64,000 nucleotides of DNA from Clostridium cadaveris (lineage in GTDB: Bacteria > Bacillota > Clostridia > Clostridiales > Clostridiaceae): contig NZ_CP076620.1 in the NCBI RefSeq assembly GCF_020911725.1, forward strand, positions 2,298,501-2,362,500, read 5' to 3'. The notes under the pieces are model-generated. The model was not told where the DNA came from, made no database searches, and saw only the letters and a program-made list of their open reading frames with translations. A program made the position numbers and the translations under genes. Positions 41,740 to 51,640 of this stretch are shown piece after piece (position 1 is the stretch's first letter; every line of letters starts with the position of its first letter).

Positions 41740-42083
41740 ATTCTATAAAGCCTCCTAATTTATATGATATAACATTAATAAAAATAAATACTTTTATGAT
41801 AAATTATTTATACATCACTTTTATAACTATACTATATTTTAACTTTGATGTAAACACACCTAATGACCCCTTGATTTTATTAGGTTTTGTTTACAAATAC
41901 ATAATATTTTATGACCATTATAATAGCTAGCTTTATCCCCTACAATATGGTTATAGATGCCATAAAAAAAATTTTTTGTAACAATTTTAGTTTTTTTATT
42001 CTTTATAAATATTTTTCCCCTTTTCAATAAAAAAACCCCTTTATAATATATATTATAGAGAGGTTTTAAGTGCAAGCTGCTTT
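41740..42083. other. Intergenic region of 344 bp
   Basis: Very A/T-rich. The only structure I can support is the strong terminator at 42032-42067. The leftward open frame at 41860-42075 begins in that terminator and is not considered a gene. The promoter of the RDD-rlmD operon should lie in the left part, but no clear -35/-10 pair stands out. Confidence 0.5.
42032..42067 (-). terminator. Terminator of the zinc-ribbon gene
   Basis: AAAACCTCTCTATAATA pairs with TATTATAAAGGGGTTTT (two non-Watson-Crick positions, at least one G-U), followed by TTTTATTG on the minus strand. Confidence 0.8.
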
Positions 42084-42329
42084 TTATAGCACCTTCTTTA
42101 ATTTTTCTATTGAATAACTCTTTATATACTTCTCTTTAGTTTCAGCATTCACATGTATGACCTTCACTTCGTCTTTGCCTATCTTCATGATTTTCCCCTT
42201 TAGTTTGGTTCCTAAGATATTTACAGGAGCATTAACAACTAATTCCTTAATTTTTGTGCTTCCACAATAAGGACAAATATCCTCTCTAAAAACTCTTCTA
42301 CAATCAACGCAGTAATAAAGTTTATCCAT
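42084..42329 (-). CDS. Zinc-ribbon protein
   Basis: 81 residues. CVDCRRVF and CPYCGSTK form a zinc ribbon. The rest is a small beta-rich domain (ILGTKLKGKIMKIGKDEVKVIHV) and a basic helical tail. Not recognised beyond the ribbon. Own terminator; stands alone between rlmD/RDD and selB. Confidence 0.65.
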   Translation of the reverse strand: MDKLYYCVDCRRVFREDICPYCGSTKIKELVVNAPVNILGTKLKGKIMKIGKDEVKVIHVNAETKEKYIKSYSIEKLKKVL

Positions 42330-42665
42330 ACCTTTTCCCCCATTCTAAATATAAGATTAGTTTTATTCTTATATTTATATTCTATATGATTCCAACTAAT
42401 TCCTCTTATTCTTTTCTAAAAATTCCGAATATTTAAGCAGTGTTGTAATATCCTCCTCATTAACTTACCTTAATCAAAAGTTGTCCACGCCTCCATTAAC
42501 CCCTGTCTTTTTACCTACCCAAAATGGAGAAATTCCCCCCAACTCTTCACTATTCACTCTTAACTTTTAACTATTCACTCTTAAATCTTATCTATCCAAA
42601 TAAAAAAGGGGGCCATGCCCCCAACTCTTAACTCTTAACTTTTATCTATTCACTCTTCACTAAAT
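42330..42665. repeat. Intergenic region with repeated GTTAAGAGT/GAATAGT units
   Basis: On the minus strand about 100 bp around the selB terminator are made of variants of GTTAAGAGT, GTGAAGAGT and GAATAGTTAAAA, on both sides of the GC-rich hairpin (42534-42588 and 42623-42660). The remaining part to 42440 shows no gene. I looked for a selenocysteine tRNA here because it often lies by selB and found none. Confidence 0.6.
42608..42622 (-). terminator. selB terminator
   Basis: GGGGGCATGGCCCCC followed by TTTTTTA on the minus strand, 43 nt after the selB stop. Confidence 0.85.
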
Positions 42666-44573
42666 CTAGTAAAGCACTCTCTTATCTTCAAGTCTCTTAG
42701 TTAATTTGATTGTATCAAAGTGTTCTAAAAGACCTACCACATACTTTCTTGAGGAATTCAGTATTTCTCTTCCATCAGCTGGAGTTATTCCCCCGTTTTT
42801 AATGATGTGCTCTCTCACTAAATTCTTTGCATTTTCATAATGCTCTTTTAAGAAAATCAAATCATCTCCGATTCGTACAAGGTCTCCGCTATCTATTAAT
42901 GAATCAAACACCATCTTAAAGGCTTTTTTGTCTTTTTCTTTTGCTGAAAGATCTTCAAACTTCGGAGGAGCAAAAGCACCTTCTTTAAATGATTTTAAAA
43001 TTAAATCCTTCATTATTTTCTGTGGCTCGGAATAGACGATCTCGAAATCATAAAGGCTTAAAAGATTGTTTATCTGTTTTATAGATCTTCTATCTTCATA
43101 TAAATCTAATATCTCATCATAATTTTTCTGTTTTAAATTCTTTGAGAAAATCTTAGTTTTAATCTCCTCTTTAGACATACCACCTTTTAGAGGATTTTCT
43201 TTGTGGAACTTTGTAAGCATAGCCTCGATTTCTTCTATCTTTTTCTTAAAGAAATTCTTGTGTATATAGACAGCCTTATCTAAAGAATTAAGCTCAATTA
43301 TAGCGCCATCTTCCTTTAGATCAGCAAGTTTTTCCTCTATATTTTCTTCATTCTTTCCTAAAGCTTTTACTATATCTGCCGCCGTAGGATAGGAGGAAGA
43401 TAGATTTTCAACAGTCTTTTCTATGATACTTTCTGCTTTTCCACTTTCTTTTATCTTAAGTTCTTCTATATATGATTCGCTAAATCTCTTTGCCTTTTTA
43501 GCTACAGGCTCTATTATACTGCCTCCTGCTATAGTATGCATTGGAGAATAGGACCTTATTACATATCTGTCGTTTCTCTGACATGTAAGAGGTTCTTCCA
43601 GTCTAAGCTGTACATAAGCACTTTCTCCAGGCTTTATCTCTTCTTTGTCTAAGATTATAACTCTGCACAATATCTCAGAAGTACCATGATATAGTCTTAC
43701 TCTTTGACGATTTTCTATTGGTTTTTCTGCACTCTTTATATGATATAATTTGCAATCTATTATCATAGAAGGTTCCATCATATGAGAAAGTGAAACCACA
43801 TTTCCTCGGTCTATCTGGTCTTTCTTTACGCCAGCTATATTTAAGGCACATCTTTGTCCTGCCTCTGCCATCTCCACGTCAGTATCATGAACCTGTATAT
43901 TTCTTATCTTTCCTTCTACCATAGATGGATAGATGCATACAGAATCCCCTTCTTTTATTCTTCCACTTATGACTGTTCCTGTTATTACTGTTCCAAAACC
44001 GCTTATAGAGAATACTCTATCTATAGGAAGTCTAAAATGACCTTCTGTATCTTTAGATTCTACTTCTTCAGTGGCTCTATCAAGTTCAGCTATAAGCTCA
44101 TCTATTCCTTTTTTAGTCTTAGATGATACAGGAATTATTTTGCTTCCTTCTAAGAAAGTTCCTTTGAACTTTTCCTTTATATCTTCTGTTATCATCTCAA
44201 GCCATTCTTCATCTACTAAATCACACTTTGTAAGAGCAACAATACCTTTCTTCACGTTTAAAAGCTGTAATATCTCTAAATGCTCTTCTGTTTGAGGCAT
44301 TATTCCTTCATCTGCTGCTATAACAAGTACCACCACATCAACACTGGACACACCAGCAAGCATGTTCTTTATAAACTTTTCATGGCCTGGTACGTCTATT
44401 ATTCCAGCTCTTCTTCCTGATGGCAGGTCAAAAAAGGTGAATCCTAAATTTATAGATATTCCTCTTTCCTTTTCCTCTCTTGTTGTATCAGTTTCTCTTC
44501 CTGTAAGTGCTTTTATAAGTGTAGTCTTACCATGGTCTATATGTCCTGCTGTACCTATTATTATGTGCTTCAT
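42666..44573 (-). CDS. selB: Selenocysteine-specific elongation factor SelB
   Basis: 635 residues. EF-Tu-like GTPase: [19 protein letters not shown] (P-loop), DVPGHEKF (G3), LTKCD (G4). Domains II-III follow ([22 protein letters not shown]-like segment), then C-terminal winged helices that bind the SECIS hairpin. Delivers Sec-tRNA to UGA codons. It starts 2 bp after selA; third gene of the selDAB operon and user of the selenocysteine route that SelD itself depends on. Confidence 0.95.
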   Translation of the reverse strand: MKHIIIGTAGHIDHGKTTLIKALTGRETDTTREEKERGISINLGFTFFDLPSGRRAGIIDVPGHEKFIKNMLAGVSSVDVVVLVIAADEGIMPQTEEHLEILQLLNVKKGIVALTKCDLVDEEWLEMITEDIKEKFKGTFLEGSKIIPVSSKTKKGIDELIAELDRATEEVESKDTEGHFRLPIDRVFSISGFGTVITGTVISGRIKEGDSVCIYPSMVEGKIRNIQVHDTDVEMAEAGQRCALNIAGVKKDQIDRGNVVSLSHMMEPSMIIDCKLYHIKSAEKPIENRQRVRLYHGTSEILCRVIILDKEEIKPGESAYVQLRLEEPLTCQRNDRYVIRSYSPMHTIAGGSIIEPVAKKAKRFSESYIEELKIKESGKAESIIEKTVENLSSSYPTAADIVKALGKNEENIEEKLADLKEDGAIIELNSLDKAVYIHKNFFKKKIEEIEAMLTKFHKENPLKGGMSKEEIKTKIFSKNLKQKNYDEILDLYEDRRSIKQINNLLSLYDFEIVYSEPQKIMKDLILKSFKEGAFAPPKFEDLSAKEKDKKAFKMVFDSLIDSGDLVRIGDDLIFLKEHYENAKNLVREHIIKNGGITPADGREILNSSRKYVVGLLEHFDTIKLTKRLEDKRVLY

Positions 44574-44575
44574 AT

Positions 44576-45964
44576 TTATTCCTCTCCCATGTTTTTAAAT
44601 GCACTAGCTATAACGCTATCATCACCCTTTTGAAGTGTTCTTACATCTATAAGCACTTCTCCATTGTAAACTCTAACTATTATAGGGGTTTCATATCCTC
44701 TTAGATAATTTTCTATTTCTTTATCACTGTACTTAGAGCTTGTAACCTTCACTACATAAGTTCCCATGGTTTCTGTAGGCATAGATCCCCCTCCTACCAT
44801 TGAGCGGTCTTCGCCTACCTTAAAAGTGAAAGCCTTTGATGCATTTTGAAGCTTTCTTCTAAGCCTATCAGCATCTCTTTTAATTTCCTCTGATGGTTTC
44901 AGCATCATATTTAAAGTTGGAACCTTCTTTATTGCTTCTTCTTCATCTAGGTAACATCTCAAAGTAGCTTCTAATGCAGCTAGTGTCATTTTGTCTATTC
45001 TAAGTGCTCTTGTGATTTGGTTCTTTTTTATCTTTTCTATATATTCTTTTTTACCTACTATTATCCCAGCTTGTGGGCCTCCAAGCATCTTGTCTCCACT
45101 AAAGGTAACAACATCTGCCCCCTTTTTTATACTGTGTTGAACTGTTGGCTCATATATAAATCCATACTTGGATAAATCCACCAATACTCCGCTGCCTATA
45201 TCTTCTATTACAGGAATGGAGTTTTTATGTCCAAGCTCTACTAATTCCTCTAAAGGTACTTCTTCTGTGAATCCAAGAACCTTAAAGTTTGAAGTATGAA
45301 CCTTTAAAAGTACCCCTGTGTTTTCTGTTATATTATTTTCATAATCATAAAGATGCGTTCTATTTGTAGTTCCCACTTCTACCAACTCAGCTCTTGAAAA
45401 TTTCATAACCTCTGGTATTCTAAATGAACCACCTATTTCTACAAGCTGTCCTCTAGAAACTATGGCTTCTTTATTTTCACATAGTGTATTTAATACTAGC
45501 ATTACGGCTGCAGCATTGTTGTTTACTACAAGGGCACCTTCAGCCCCTGTTATCTTCTTTAACAAGTCCTCTATGTGGCTATATCTAGATCCTCTAGCTC
45601 CCTTTTCTAAATCATACTCTAAGTTGTTGTAGCTCTTTGATACCATCTCTACAGCCTTTACTGCATCTTCGCATAAAAGTGAACGACCTAAGTTTGTATG
45701 TATTACAATTCCTGCTCCATTTATAACTTTAGTAAGGTGAGGTCTCAACTTTCTGTTTAGAAGACTCTTGTATAGACTTACGACTTCCTCAAGCTGAAAA
45801 TCCTCTATTTCTCCATTTAATATCTGTTTTCTCACAGCATCTATGGATTCCCTTAAGGTATCTAACACTAAATTTCTTCCATACTCTTCTATGTTCTTGT
45901 TTACCTCTTCATTTAAAAGAAGCTCATCTATCTTCGGTAATTTTCTAAGTAATCCTTTATTCAT
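44576..45964 (-). CDS. selA: L-seryl-tRNA(Sec) selenium transferase SelA
   Basis: 462 residues. [17 protein letters not shown] and the PLP-lysine motif [15 protein letters not shown] identify SelA. Converts Ser-tRNA(Sec) to Sec-tRNA(Sec) with selenophosphate from SelD. Length matches the family. Lies 13 bp after selD and 2 bp before selB. Confidence 0.95.
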   Translation of the reverse strand: MNKGLLRKLPKIDELLLNEEVNKNIEEYGRNLVLDTLRESIDAVRKQILNGEIEDFQLEEVVSLYKSLLNRKLRPHLTKVINGAGIVIHTNLGRSLLCEDAVKAVEMVSKSYNNLEYDLEKGARGSRYSHIEDLLKKITGAEGALVVNNNAAAVMLVLNTLCENKEAIVSRGQLVEIGGSFRIPEVMKFSRAELVEVGTTNRTHLYDYENNITENTGVLLKVHTSNFKVLGFTEEVPLEELVELGHKNSIPVIEDIGSGVLVDLSKYGFIYEPTVQHSIKKGADVVTFSGDKMLGGPQAGIIVGKKEYIEKIKKNQITRALRIDKMTLAALEATLRCYLDEEEAIKKVPTLNMMLKPSEEIKRDADRLRRKLQNASKAFTFKVGEDRSMVGGGSMPTETMGTYVVKVTSSKYSDKEIENYLRGYETPIIVRVYNGEVLIDVRTLQKGDDSVIASAFKNMGEE

Positions 45965-45977
45965 ATTATCCTCCTAA

Positions 45978-47006
45978 TTACTGAACAACTATATATTTAT
46001 CTTCTTTCTTTGCAGCTTCTCCTATAATCCATGCTGGAATATTCTTTTCTTCAAACTCTTTCATAAGCTTTGCACTTTCCTCTTTGGAAAGACTCACTAA
46101 AAGTCCACCTGAGGTCTGTGGGTCAAATATTATATCTTCCATCCAAGGCTCTATATCTTTAAGGTCATATTTACCTTCAAGATAAGCTCTATTATTGTAT
46201 GAGCCTTCTGGCACAAGTCCCATCTCAGCATATTCCTTTGCTTCTTCTATATATGGTATGGATGATTTGTTTAGCTTTAAAGTCATATTAGATCCTTCAG
46301 CCATTTCATATCCATGTCCCATTATCCCAAAGCCTGTTATGTCCGTACATGCATGAATATCATAATTCACTATGATTTCTCCCGCATATTTGTTTAAAGT
46401 AGACATCCATTTTACAGCTTCGTCATATACCTTTTTTGAAGCTATTTCTCCCTTTATAGCTGTATTTACTATTCCAACACCTAGAGGTTTTGTAATTATT
46501 AAAACATCACCTTCTTGGCATCCATAATTCTTTAATACCTTCTTTGGATGTACAACTCCTGTAACAGATAGACCAAATTTAGGCTCATCATCTTGTACTG
46601 TATGTCCTCCAACAACTACAGCACCAGATTCTATAACTTTATCTGCTCCACCTTTTAAAATTTCTCCAAGGATTTCTATATTTAAACAGTTCGGAAAACA
46701 TACTATATTAAGTGCAACTATAGGTTTTCCTCCCATAGCATATACATCGCTTAAAGAGTTTGCTGCTGCTATCTGTCCAAAAGTATATGGATCATCAACA
46801 ACAGGTGTGAAGAAGTCTAATGTTTGAATTGTTGCTATATCGTCACTTAATTTATATACTGCGGCATCATCACTAGTTTCAATGCCTACTATTAAATTGT
46901 CATCTTTCATCTTTGGTAATTTGTCAAGTATCTTTGAAAGGGTCTCCGGCCCTATTTTAGCTGCTCATCCAGAGGTTTTTGTAAGTTCTGTTAATCTTTT
47001 ATTCAT
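45978..47006 (-). CDS. selD: Selenide, water dikinase SelD, a selenoprotein with in-frame UGA
   Basis: 342 residues when codon 14 (TGA at 46965-46967) is read as selenocysteine. ATG at 47006 has AAAGGGG upstream and gives [13 protein letters not shown][12 protein letters not shown], the SelD active-site pattern (G-C/U-x-x-K) that cannot be read from the shorter frame starting at 46910. Downstream motifs [24 protein letters not shown] and DPQTSGGLL fit SelD. Makes selenophosphate from selenide and ATP. K17 is the expected catalytic lysine. A SECIS-type hairpin follows the UGA. Confidence 0.95.
46939..46953 (-). promoter_or_regulatory. bSECIS hairpin in selD
   Basis: Eleven nt after the UGA, AGGG and CCCU pair around the loop CCGGAGA. 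The exposed GG falls 17-18 nt after the UGA, within the usual 16-37 nt window for SelB-dependent bacterial SECIS elements. Confidence 0.75.
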
Positions 47007-47040
47007 CAGTAGCACCCCTTTACTTTTAATCTCATACACA

Positions 47041-47069
47041 ATTATATATTATTTTGTAATCCTTGTGAA
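47041..47069 (-). promoter_or_regulatory. selDAB promoter
   Basis: On the minus strand TTCACA, 17 bp, TATAAT, a good sigma-A type promoter ending 35 bp before the selD start codon. It lies just after the comEA stop. Confidence 0.7.
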
Positions 47070-47088
47070 CGGGTGAAAGGGCAAATTA

Positions 47089-47721
47089 CTACCTGACTTC
47101 CAAATAATCCTGAAATTTTTTAAGAGTTGTGTCGCCTATTCTGCCAACTTTTTTAAGATCATCTAAAGATCCAAAAGGGCCGTTCTTTTCCCTATAGTCT
47201 ATTATTTTCCCCGCAGTAACGTCACCTATACCTGGAACTGACTTTAATTCTTCCTTTGAGGCTCTATTCACATCAATCTTCCCACTAGGAGTTTTAGCAC
47301 TTTGAGATGAAGCTACATTGTTAGATGGTGTACCTTGTGTTCCAGATGCTTCTCCATTATCCTCTGCCTTTGAAGGTATAGTTATACAATCTCCCTTTTT
47401 TAATGTCATTGCTTGATTTACATGAGACAGATCTCCCTTCTCTGTAATTCCTCCAGCTTCTAAAATAAGATCCTTTACTATGGAATCTGTACCCATTATA
47501 TAAACATCAGGATTCTTTACCTCACCCTTTACCTCAACTACTACTTTATCTTTAGATGCAGATACTGCAGTGCTTTTATTTTCATTTGAAACAGGCACAT
47601 CAACAAATATATCTTCATCTTTGTAAACCTTAGGCTGAGATTTGAAATATCCTATTATTATACCTATAACGATTAGTGAAGCTATAACAATGCCTCCTAT
47701 ATATTTGTCCTTCTTTTTCAT
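47089..47721 (-). CDS. comEA: ComEA-family DNA-binding protein
   Basis: 210 residues. N-terminal membrane helix (IGGIVIASLIVIGIIIGYF), SLBB domain around residues 60-115 (VVVEVKGEVKNPDVYI, DLILEAGGITEKGDL), Ser/Gln-rich linker, and a C-terminal double helix-hairpin-helix (DVNRASKEELKSVPGIGDVTAGKI is its core). Binds dsDNA at the cell surface in natural transformation. Alone here; other com genes are not in the window. Confidence 0.9.
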   Translation of the reverse strand: MKKKDKYIGGIVIASLIVIGIIIGYFKSQPKVYKDEDIFVDVPVSNENKSTAVSASKDKVVVEVKGEVKNPDVYIMGTDSIVKDLILEAGGITEKGDLSHVNQAMTLKKGDCITIPSKAEDNGEASGTQGTPSNNVASSQSAKTPSGKIDVNRASKEELKSVPGIGDVTAGKIIDYREKNGPFGSLDDLKKVGRIGDTTLKKFQDYLEVR

Positions 47722-47849
47722 AACTTTTCCCCTTTCTTAAGTCTATCTTAATATTATTGACAAAAGCCAAAAAAATTTATCGCAGTTTTCCTTAATTTTT
47801 GGTATACTTTTACTATGGTTTAAAATTAAATTAATTTGGAGTGAATAGA

Positions 47850-49109
47850 ATGAGACAACTTAGTATTTTTATCTTAACGTTATTTATGTTACTTAATATA
47901 AACATTCCATGCAGTGCAAAAGCAGCTCCTCCTGAGGTATTAGGTGAAGGTGTAGTGCTTATGGATGCAAAGACTCATGAAATACTTTATGAAAAAAATA
48001 TGGATAAACCATTGCCACCAGCATCTACTACAAAGATTATGACAGCCTTAATTGTATTAGAAAATGGGAATTTATCAGACAAGGTTACTATAGGAAAAAA
48101 CCCTCCAAATACAGATGGTACTGCTCTTGGACTTATAGAAGGAGAGACAATGACTGTTGAGGATCTTTTAAACACTCTTCTTATTGGTTCTTGCAATGAT
48201 GCAGCTGTGGCTCTTGCAGAATATGTAAGCGGTTCAGTTAAAAACTTTACAGTTCTTATGAACAAAAGGGCTAAAGAGCTTGGAGCTACCAATACAAATT
48301 TTAAAAATCCAAGTGGATTGTATGAAGATGACCATTACATATCAGCAAAAGATATGAGTCTTATAATGGCTGAAGCAATAAAATATCCTGAATTCCTGAG
48401 CATAACTCAAAAGCCCCATTATGTTATAAAAAATACAGATAAGGTTTCTTCAGAAAGATGGGTAAATAATAGAATAAGACCTCTTTTAAAAGACTCTTCT
48501 ATATACTATGAGCCTATTATAAGTGGTAAGACTGGGTATACAATTCAAGCAAAGCATAGCTTTGTGTCAGCAGCCAAAAAAGACGACATGACATTGATTG
48601 TTTCCATACTTCATACTGATAATAAGGACAGATACTTTGATGATTCCAAGAGTCTCTTTGAATATGGTTTTAATAATTTTGAATTAGTTAAGCTTTTCTC
48701 TAAAGGTGACAAAATAAAGGACTTTAGCGATGAAAAAAATAGTATACCTCTTTTGGCCAGCGAAGACTTTTACTATGTTACTTCTAAGGATGATAAAGTT
48801 ATAAAGCCTTCTATAAATATAGATGAGTCAAAACTTTCTACTATGTCTTTTAAGCGTGGTGATGAAATTACCACAGCTAATATAAGTTTAAATGGTGAAA
48901 ACATCGGAAATTTAGCTGTTATAAGCGGCGGTGATAGAGAAGAGGTAAAAGCTATATCCTCAAAGTTGAAAGATAGTTTAAGTTTTGGTATATATGGACT
49001 TCTAGGTATATGTATAGTAATTTCTATAATTTTGATATTATTGAAACACAACTTTAAAAAGCGTAAGCGCTTAAGGCAATTACAGAAAAAATTTAAAAAG
49101 AAAAGATAA
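47850..49109 (+). CDS. D-alanyl-D-alanine carboxypeptidase (DacF-like)
   Basis: 419 residues from ATG at 47850 (GGAG 8 nt upstream), not GTG at 47841. Signal peptide to about residue 25 (LFMLLNINIPCSAKA), active-site S59-T-T-K62, SCN motif, KTGYT, and a C-terminal membrane anchor (GLLGICIVISIILILL) with a basic tail. A class A low-molecular-weight PBP that trims stem peptides. The extended -10 TGGTATACT at 47800-47808 is a likely promoter. Only + strand chromosomal gene in this half. Confidence 0.92.
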   Translation: MRQLSIFILTLFMLLNINIPCSAKAAPPEVLGEGVVLMDAKTHEILYEKNMDKPLPPASTTKIMTALIVLENGNLSDKVTIGKNPPNTDGTALGLIEGETMTVEDLLNTLLIGSCNDAAVALAEYVSGSVKNFTVLMNKRAKELGATNTNFKNPSGLYEDDHYISAKDMSLIMAEAIKYPEFLSITQKPHYVIKNTDKVSSERWVNNRIRPLLKDSSIYYEPIISGKTGYTIQAKHSFVSAAKKDDMTLIVSILHTDNKDRYFDDSKSLFEYGFNNFELVKLFSKGDKIKDFSDEKNSIPLLASEDFYYVTSKDDKVIKPSINIDESKLSTMSFKRGDEITTANISLNGENIGNLAVISGGDREEVKAISSKLKDSLSFGIYGLLGICIVISIILILLKHNFKKRKRLRQLQKKFKKKR

Positions 49110-49174
49110 CTTAAATGTATTGATATGTTTTGTAAAATTATTTATAGAGCATATCTTTTTGTTTTAAAAAAATA

Positions 49175-49209
49175 ATCCCATCTTGTGGTTATATCCACAT
49201 TGATGGGAT
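49175..49209 (-). terminator. Terminator after the pseudouridine synthase gene
   Basis: ATCCCATC and GATGGGAT enclose an inner TGTGG/CCACA pair. TTATTTTTTT follows on the minus strand. It may also stop + strand transcription from the carboxypeptidase gene. Confidence 0.8.
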
Positions 49210-49220
49210 GTAATTTCTCT

Positions 49221-50117
49221 TTAATTTTTCTTTAGTTTCTCTATAAGATTTTTCATATCTTCGGGCATATCACACTTAAAACCTATTACCTTTCCATCCT
49301 TAGGATGAGGTATCTCAAGTTTGTGAGCATGAAGTGCCTGTCTTCCTATGAAATTTTCATCTTCAGTACCATATAAGGTATCTCCAAATATAGGACATCC
49401 TAAATGACTTAAATGAACTCTTATCTGATGAGTTCTTCCAGTCTCTAATTCAAGAAGAAGAAGCTGAGCATTATCATAAGTTTCTATAACCTTATAGTGA
49501 GTAATACTCTCTTGCCCTCTTTCATCTACTACTCTTTTTATAGCATCTTCTGTAGGTCTATATATTGGAAGGTCTATAGTACCACTTTCTTCTGACATCT
49601 TTCCATGAACTATAGCAAGATAGATTTTCTTGAAAGTATCTTCCTTCATATCTCTTGACAAAGCCATATGAGAAAATTGATTTTTAGCTATTATTATAAG
49701 ACCCGAAGTATTCATATCAAGTCTGCTTACAAGTCTCACTATAGAATCATCACCTTTTTCACGAAAGTATCCTATGACTCCATTGGCTAAAGTTCCTGTT
49801 GGATGACTTTTAGTAGGATGAACTACCATAAAAGGAGGTTTATTCACCACTAATATATTATCATCTTCATATACAACTTCAAGGTCCATATTCTCAGGAA
49901 GAATATCTTGAGTTTCCTTCTTATCAAGGATTATCTCTATGGTCTGTCCTTCCTTTAAAACATAATCAAGCTTAACCTTTTGTCTGTCAACTAAAATCCT
50001 CTTATCTATAGCTGCTTTTCTTATAAATCTAGTAGACATTTGAAGTTTTTCTTTTAAAAATTCTCTTATTTTCTTTTCATCATATTCCTTAGGTACTGTT
50101 TCAACTACTTTATTCAC
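49221..50117 (-). CDS. RluD-family 23S rRNA pseudouridine synthase
   Basis: 298 residues from GTG at 50117, with AAGGAG 8 nt upstream; the longer frame start at 50165 lies in yqeK. N-terminal S4 domain (EFLKEKLQMSTRFIRKAA), then VNKPPFMVVHPT and the catalytic RLDMNTSGLIIIAKN with its Asp, closing RTHQIRVHL. Modifies rRNA uridines. Overlaps yqeK by 8 nt. Confidence 0.92.
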   Translation of the reverse strand: MNKVVETVPKEYDEKKIREFLKEKLQMSTRFIRKAAIDKRILVDRQKVKLDYVLKEGQTIEIILDKKETQDILPENMDLEVVYEDDNILVVNKPPFMVVHPTKSHPTGTLANGVIGYFREKGDDSIVRLVSRLDMNTSGLIIIAKNQFSHMALSRDMKEDTFKKIYLAIVHGKMSEESGTIDLPIYRPTEDAIKRVVDERGQESITHYKVIETYDNAQLLLLELETGRTHQIRVHLSHLGCPIFGDTLYGTEDENFIGRQALHAHKLEIPHPKDGKVIGFKCDMPEDMKNLIEKLKKN

Positions 50118-50697
50118 CTGTGTCTCCTTTAATGACTTCCTGTAATAAATAATTCCTTGCCTCAATAGTCTTTAGATGAAGTATTTCTTTCCTGTCTATT
50201 ACAAACTTTATAGTATTGTCAAAGCCTTGAAGTACTCCTTTATCTAAATTATGAAAAGTTATTTCTCTAAGCTTTTCAACTCCCGGAAAGTCCCTATTTG
50301 GCTCTATATAATCGGCTATGTACACTATCTTTTCAAGCAGTGTCATATTAGCTTTTCCTGTTGTATGAAAAGATGCAGCATTTAAAATTTCATTATCTTC
50401 TATACCCATTTCATTTTTAGCTATTATAGCAGCAACAAGCCCATGTAAAAGTTGAGGTGATCTTCTCTCTTCATAACATATATCATAACCGTTTTCACCA
50501 GTTATTTTTATGAGATCTTCATCACTTCTTCCTTTAGCCAGATCATGAATAAGCGCAGCAAACCTTGCTTTATTTTTATCTGCTCCATAAATTTCTGCTA
50601 ACTTTTCAGAAGTTTCTACAACACCTAAAACATGCTTATATCTAGATTCTTTCAAATGCTTCTTTAAATAATCTTTTATCATTTCTTCATTCCACAT
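50110..50697 (-). CDS. yqeK: YqeK-type HD hydrolase (Ap4A)
   Basis: 195 residues from ATG at 50697; AGGAG stands 8 nt upstream of it, too close to the GTG at 50706. HD-domain motifs: RYKHVLGV (His), LIHDLAKG (HD), HGLVAAIIA and YIADYIEPNR. YqeK enzymes hydrolyse diadenosine tetraphosphate symmetrically. Usual partner of nadD. Confidence 0.92.
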   Translation of the reverse strand: MWNEEMIKDYLKKHLKESRYKHVLGVVETSEKLAEIYGADKNKARFAALIHDLAKGRSDEDLIKITGENGYDICYEERRSPQLLHGLVAAIIAKNEMGIEDNEILNAASFHTTGKANMTLLEKIVYIADYIEPNRDFPGVEKLREITFHNLDKGVLQGFDNTIKFVIDRKEILHLKTIEARNYLLQEVIKGDTGE

Positions 50698-50702
50698 AAT
50701 TA

Positions 50703-51317
50703 TCACTCCTGAGACTCGTAGAGATTATTTTCTTTTATAAACTTCATAACCGACATTGGAATTATATCTTGTATTTCATCATGATCCTTTATAGCTTTCC
50801 TTATATCTGTAGAAGATATCTCTAGTGGTTTTATATCTAAAAATATAATTTTTGTATTAAACTCTTCTTCCACCTTTTTTTTCTGTGCAATAATATCATC
50901 TTTAGAAAACCCTGGCCTATTAAATACCACAAGAGTGGCTCTTTTAAATATATCAGCTACGTTTTTCCATTTGTATATATTTATAAGGCAGTCTGCCCCG
51001 GATATAAAATAAAGTTGGCTATCTTTATAAATCTCATTGAAATATTTTAAGGTTTCATAGGTAAAGGAAAATCCTTCTTTATTTATCTCATAATCACTTA
51101 AATCAAAATTATTATGTCCCTGTATGGCAAGACTCACCATACGATATCTTAAATTTCCATTTAGAAGAGCCGCGTCATTAAGTTTATGACGCGGTCTTCC
51201 TGTTGGTACAAATATAACCTCATCTAAAGCTAAAGCTTTTAAGGCTTCTTTACCTATATGAATGTGTCCATTATGGATAGGATTAAAAGTTCCGCCTAAT
51301 ATTCCTATCTTTCTCAT
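50703..51317 (-). CDS. nadD: Nicotinate-nucleotide adenylyltransferase
   Basis: 204 residues. GGTFNPIHNGHIHIGKEA (the HxGH nucleotidyltransferase motif) and the C-terminal EISSTDIRKAI (ISSTxIR) identify NadD of NAD synthesis. One-base overlap with yhbY and 5 bp gap to yqeK. Confidence 0.96.
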   Translation of the reverse strand: MRKIGILGGTFNPIHNGHIHIGKEALKALALDEVIFVPTGRPRHKLNDAALLNGNLRYRMVSLAIQGHNNFDLSDYEINKEGFSFTYETLKYFNEIYKDSQLYFISGADCLINIYKWKNVADIFKRATLVVFNRPGFSKDDIIAQKKKVEEEFNTKIIFLDIKPLEISSTDIRKAIKDHDEIQDIIPMSVMKFIKENNLYESQE

Positions 51318-51625
51318 TACTCGCTCTTTGGTGCCTTTGGTAATTCTATTTTAGGTTTCTTTTGAGATTTTCTATAAAGAACAACTTTGCTTCCGATAGC
51401 CTGAACGCCCTCACAATTAAGCTCTTCACATATAGCATCTGACGCTTCTCTAGCAGTATATCCGCTAGTTTTAAGTACTGTAAGCTTTATAAGTTCCCTA
51501 GCTTCTAAGGCATCATCTATCTGCTTTACAAAGCTATCTTCTATTCCGTTTTTTCCAAGCTGGAATATTGGAGTTATCTCTTGTGCAAGCCCTCTTAAAT
51601 AAGCTCTTTGTTTACTTGTTATCAT
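51317..51625 (-). CDS. yhbY: YhbY-family ribosome-associated RNA-binding protein
   Basis: 102 residues. MITSKQRAYLRGLAQEITP, FQLGKNGI and the CRM-domain loop (GSKVVLYRKS) are typical. Binds pre-50S ribosome particles. The Lys/Pro tail (KKPKIELPKAPKSE) is slightly longer than in E. coli. GGAGGATAT ribosome binding site. Confidence 0.94.
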   Translation of the reverse strand: MITSKQRAYLRGLAQEITPIFQLGKNGIEDSFVKQIDDALEARELIKLTVLKTSGYTAREASDAICEELNCEGVQAIGSKVVLYRKSQKKPKIELPKAPKSE

Positions 51626-51640
51626 ATATCCTCCTACAAA

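Noticed and set aside
41860-42075. Leftward 71-codon open frame
   Set aside because: It begins inside the strong terminator of the zinc-ribbon gene, has no ribosome binding site and an atypical composition.
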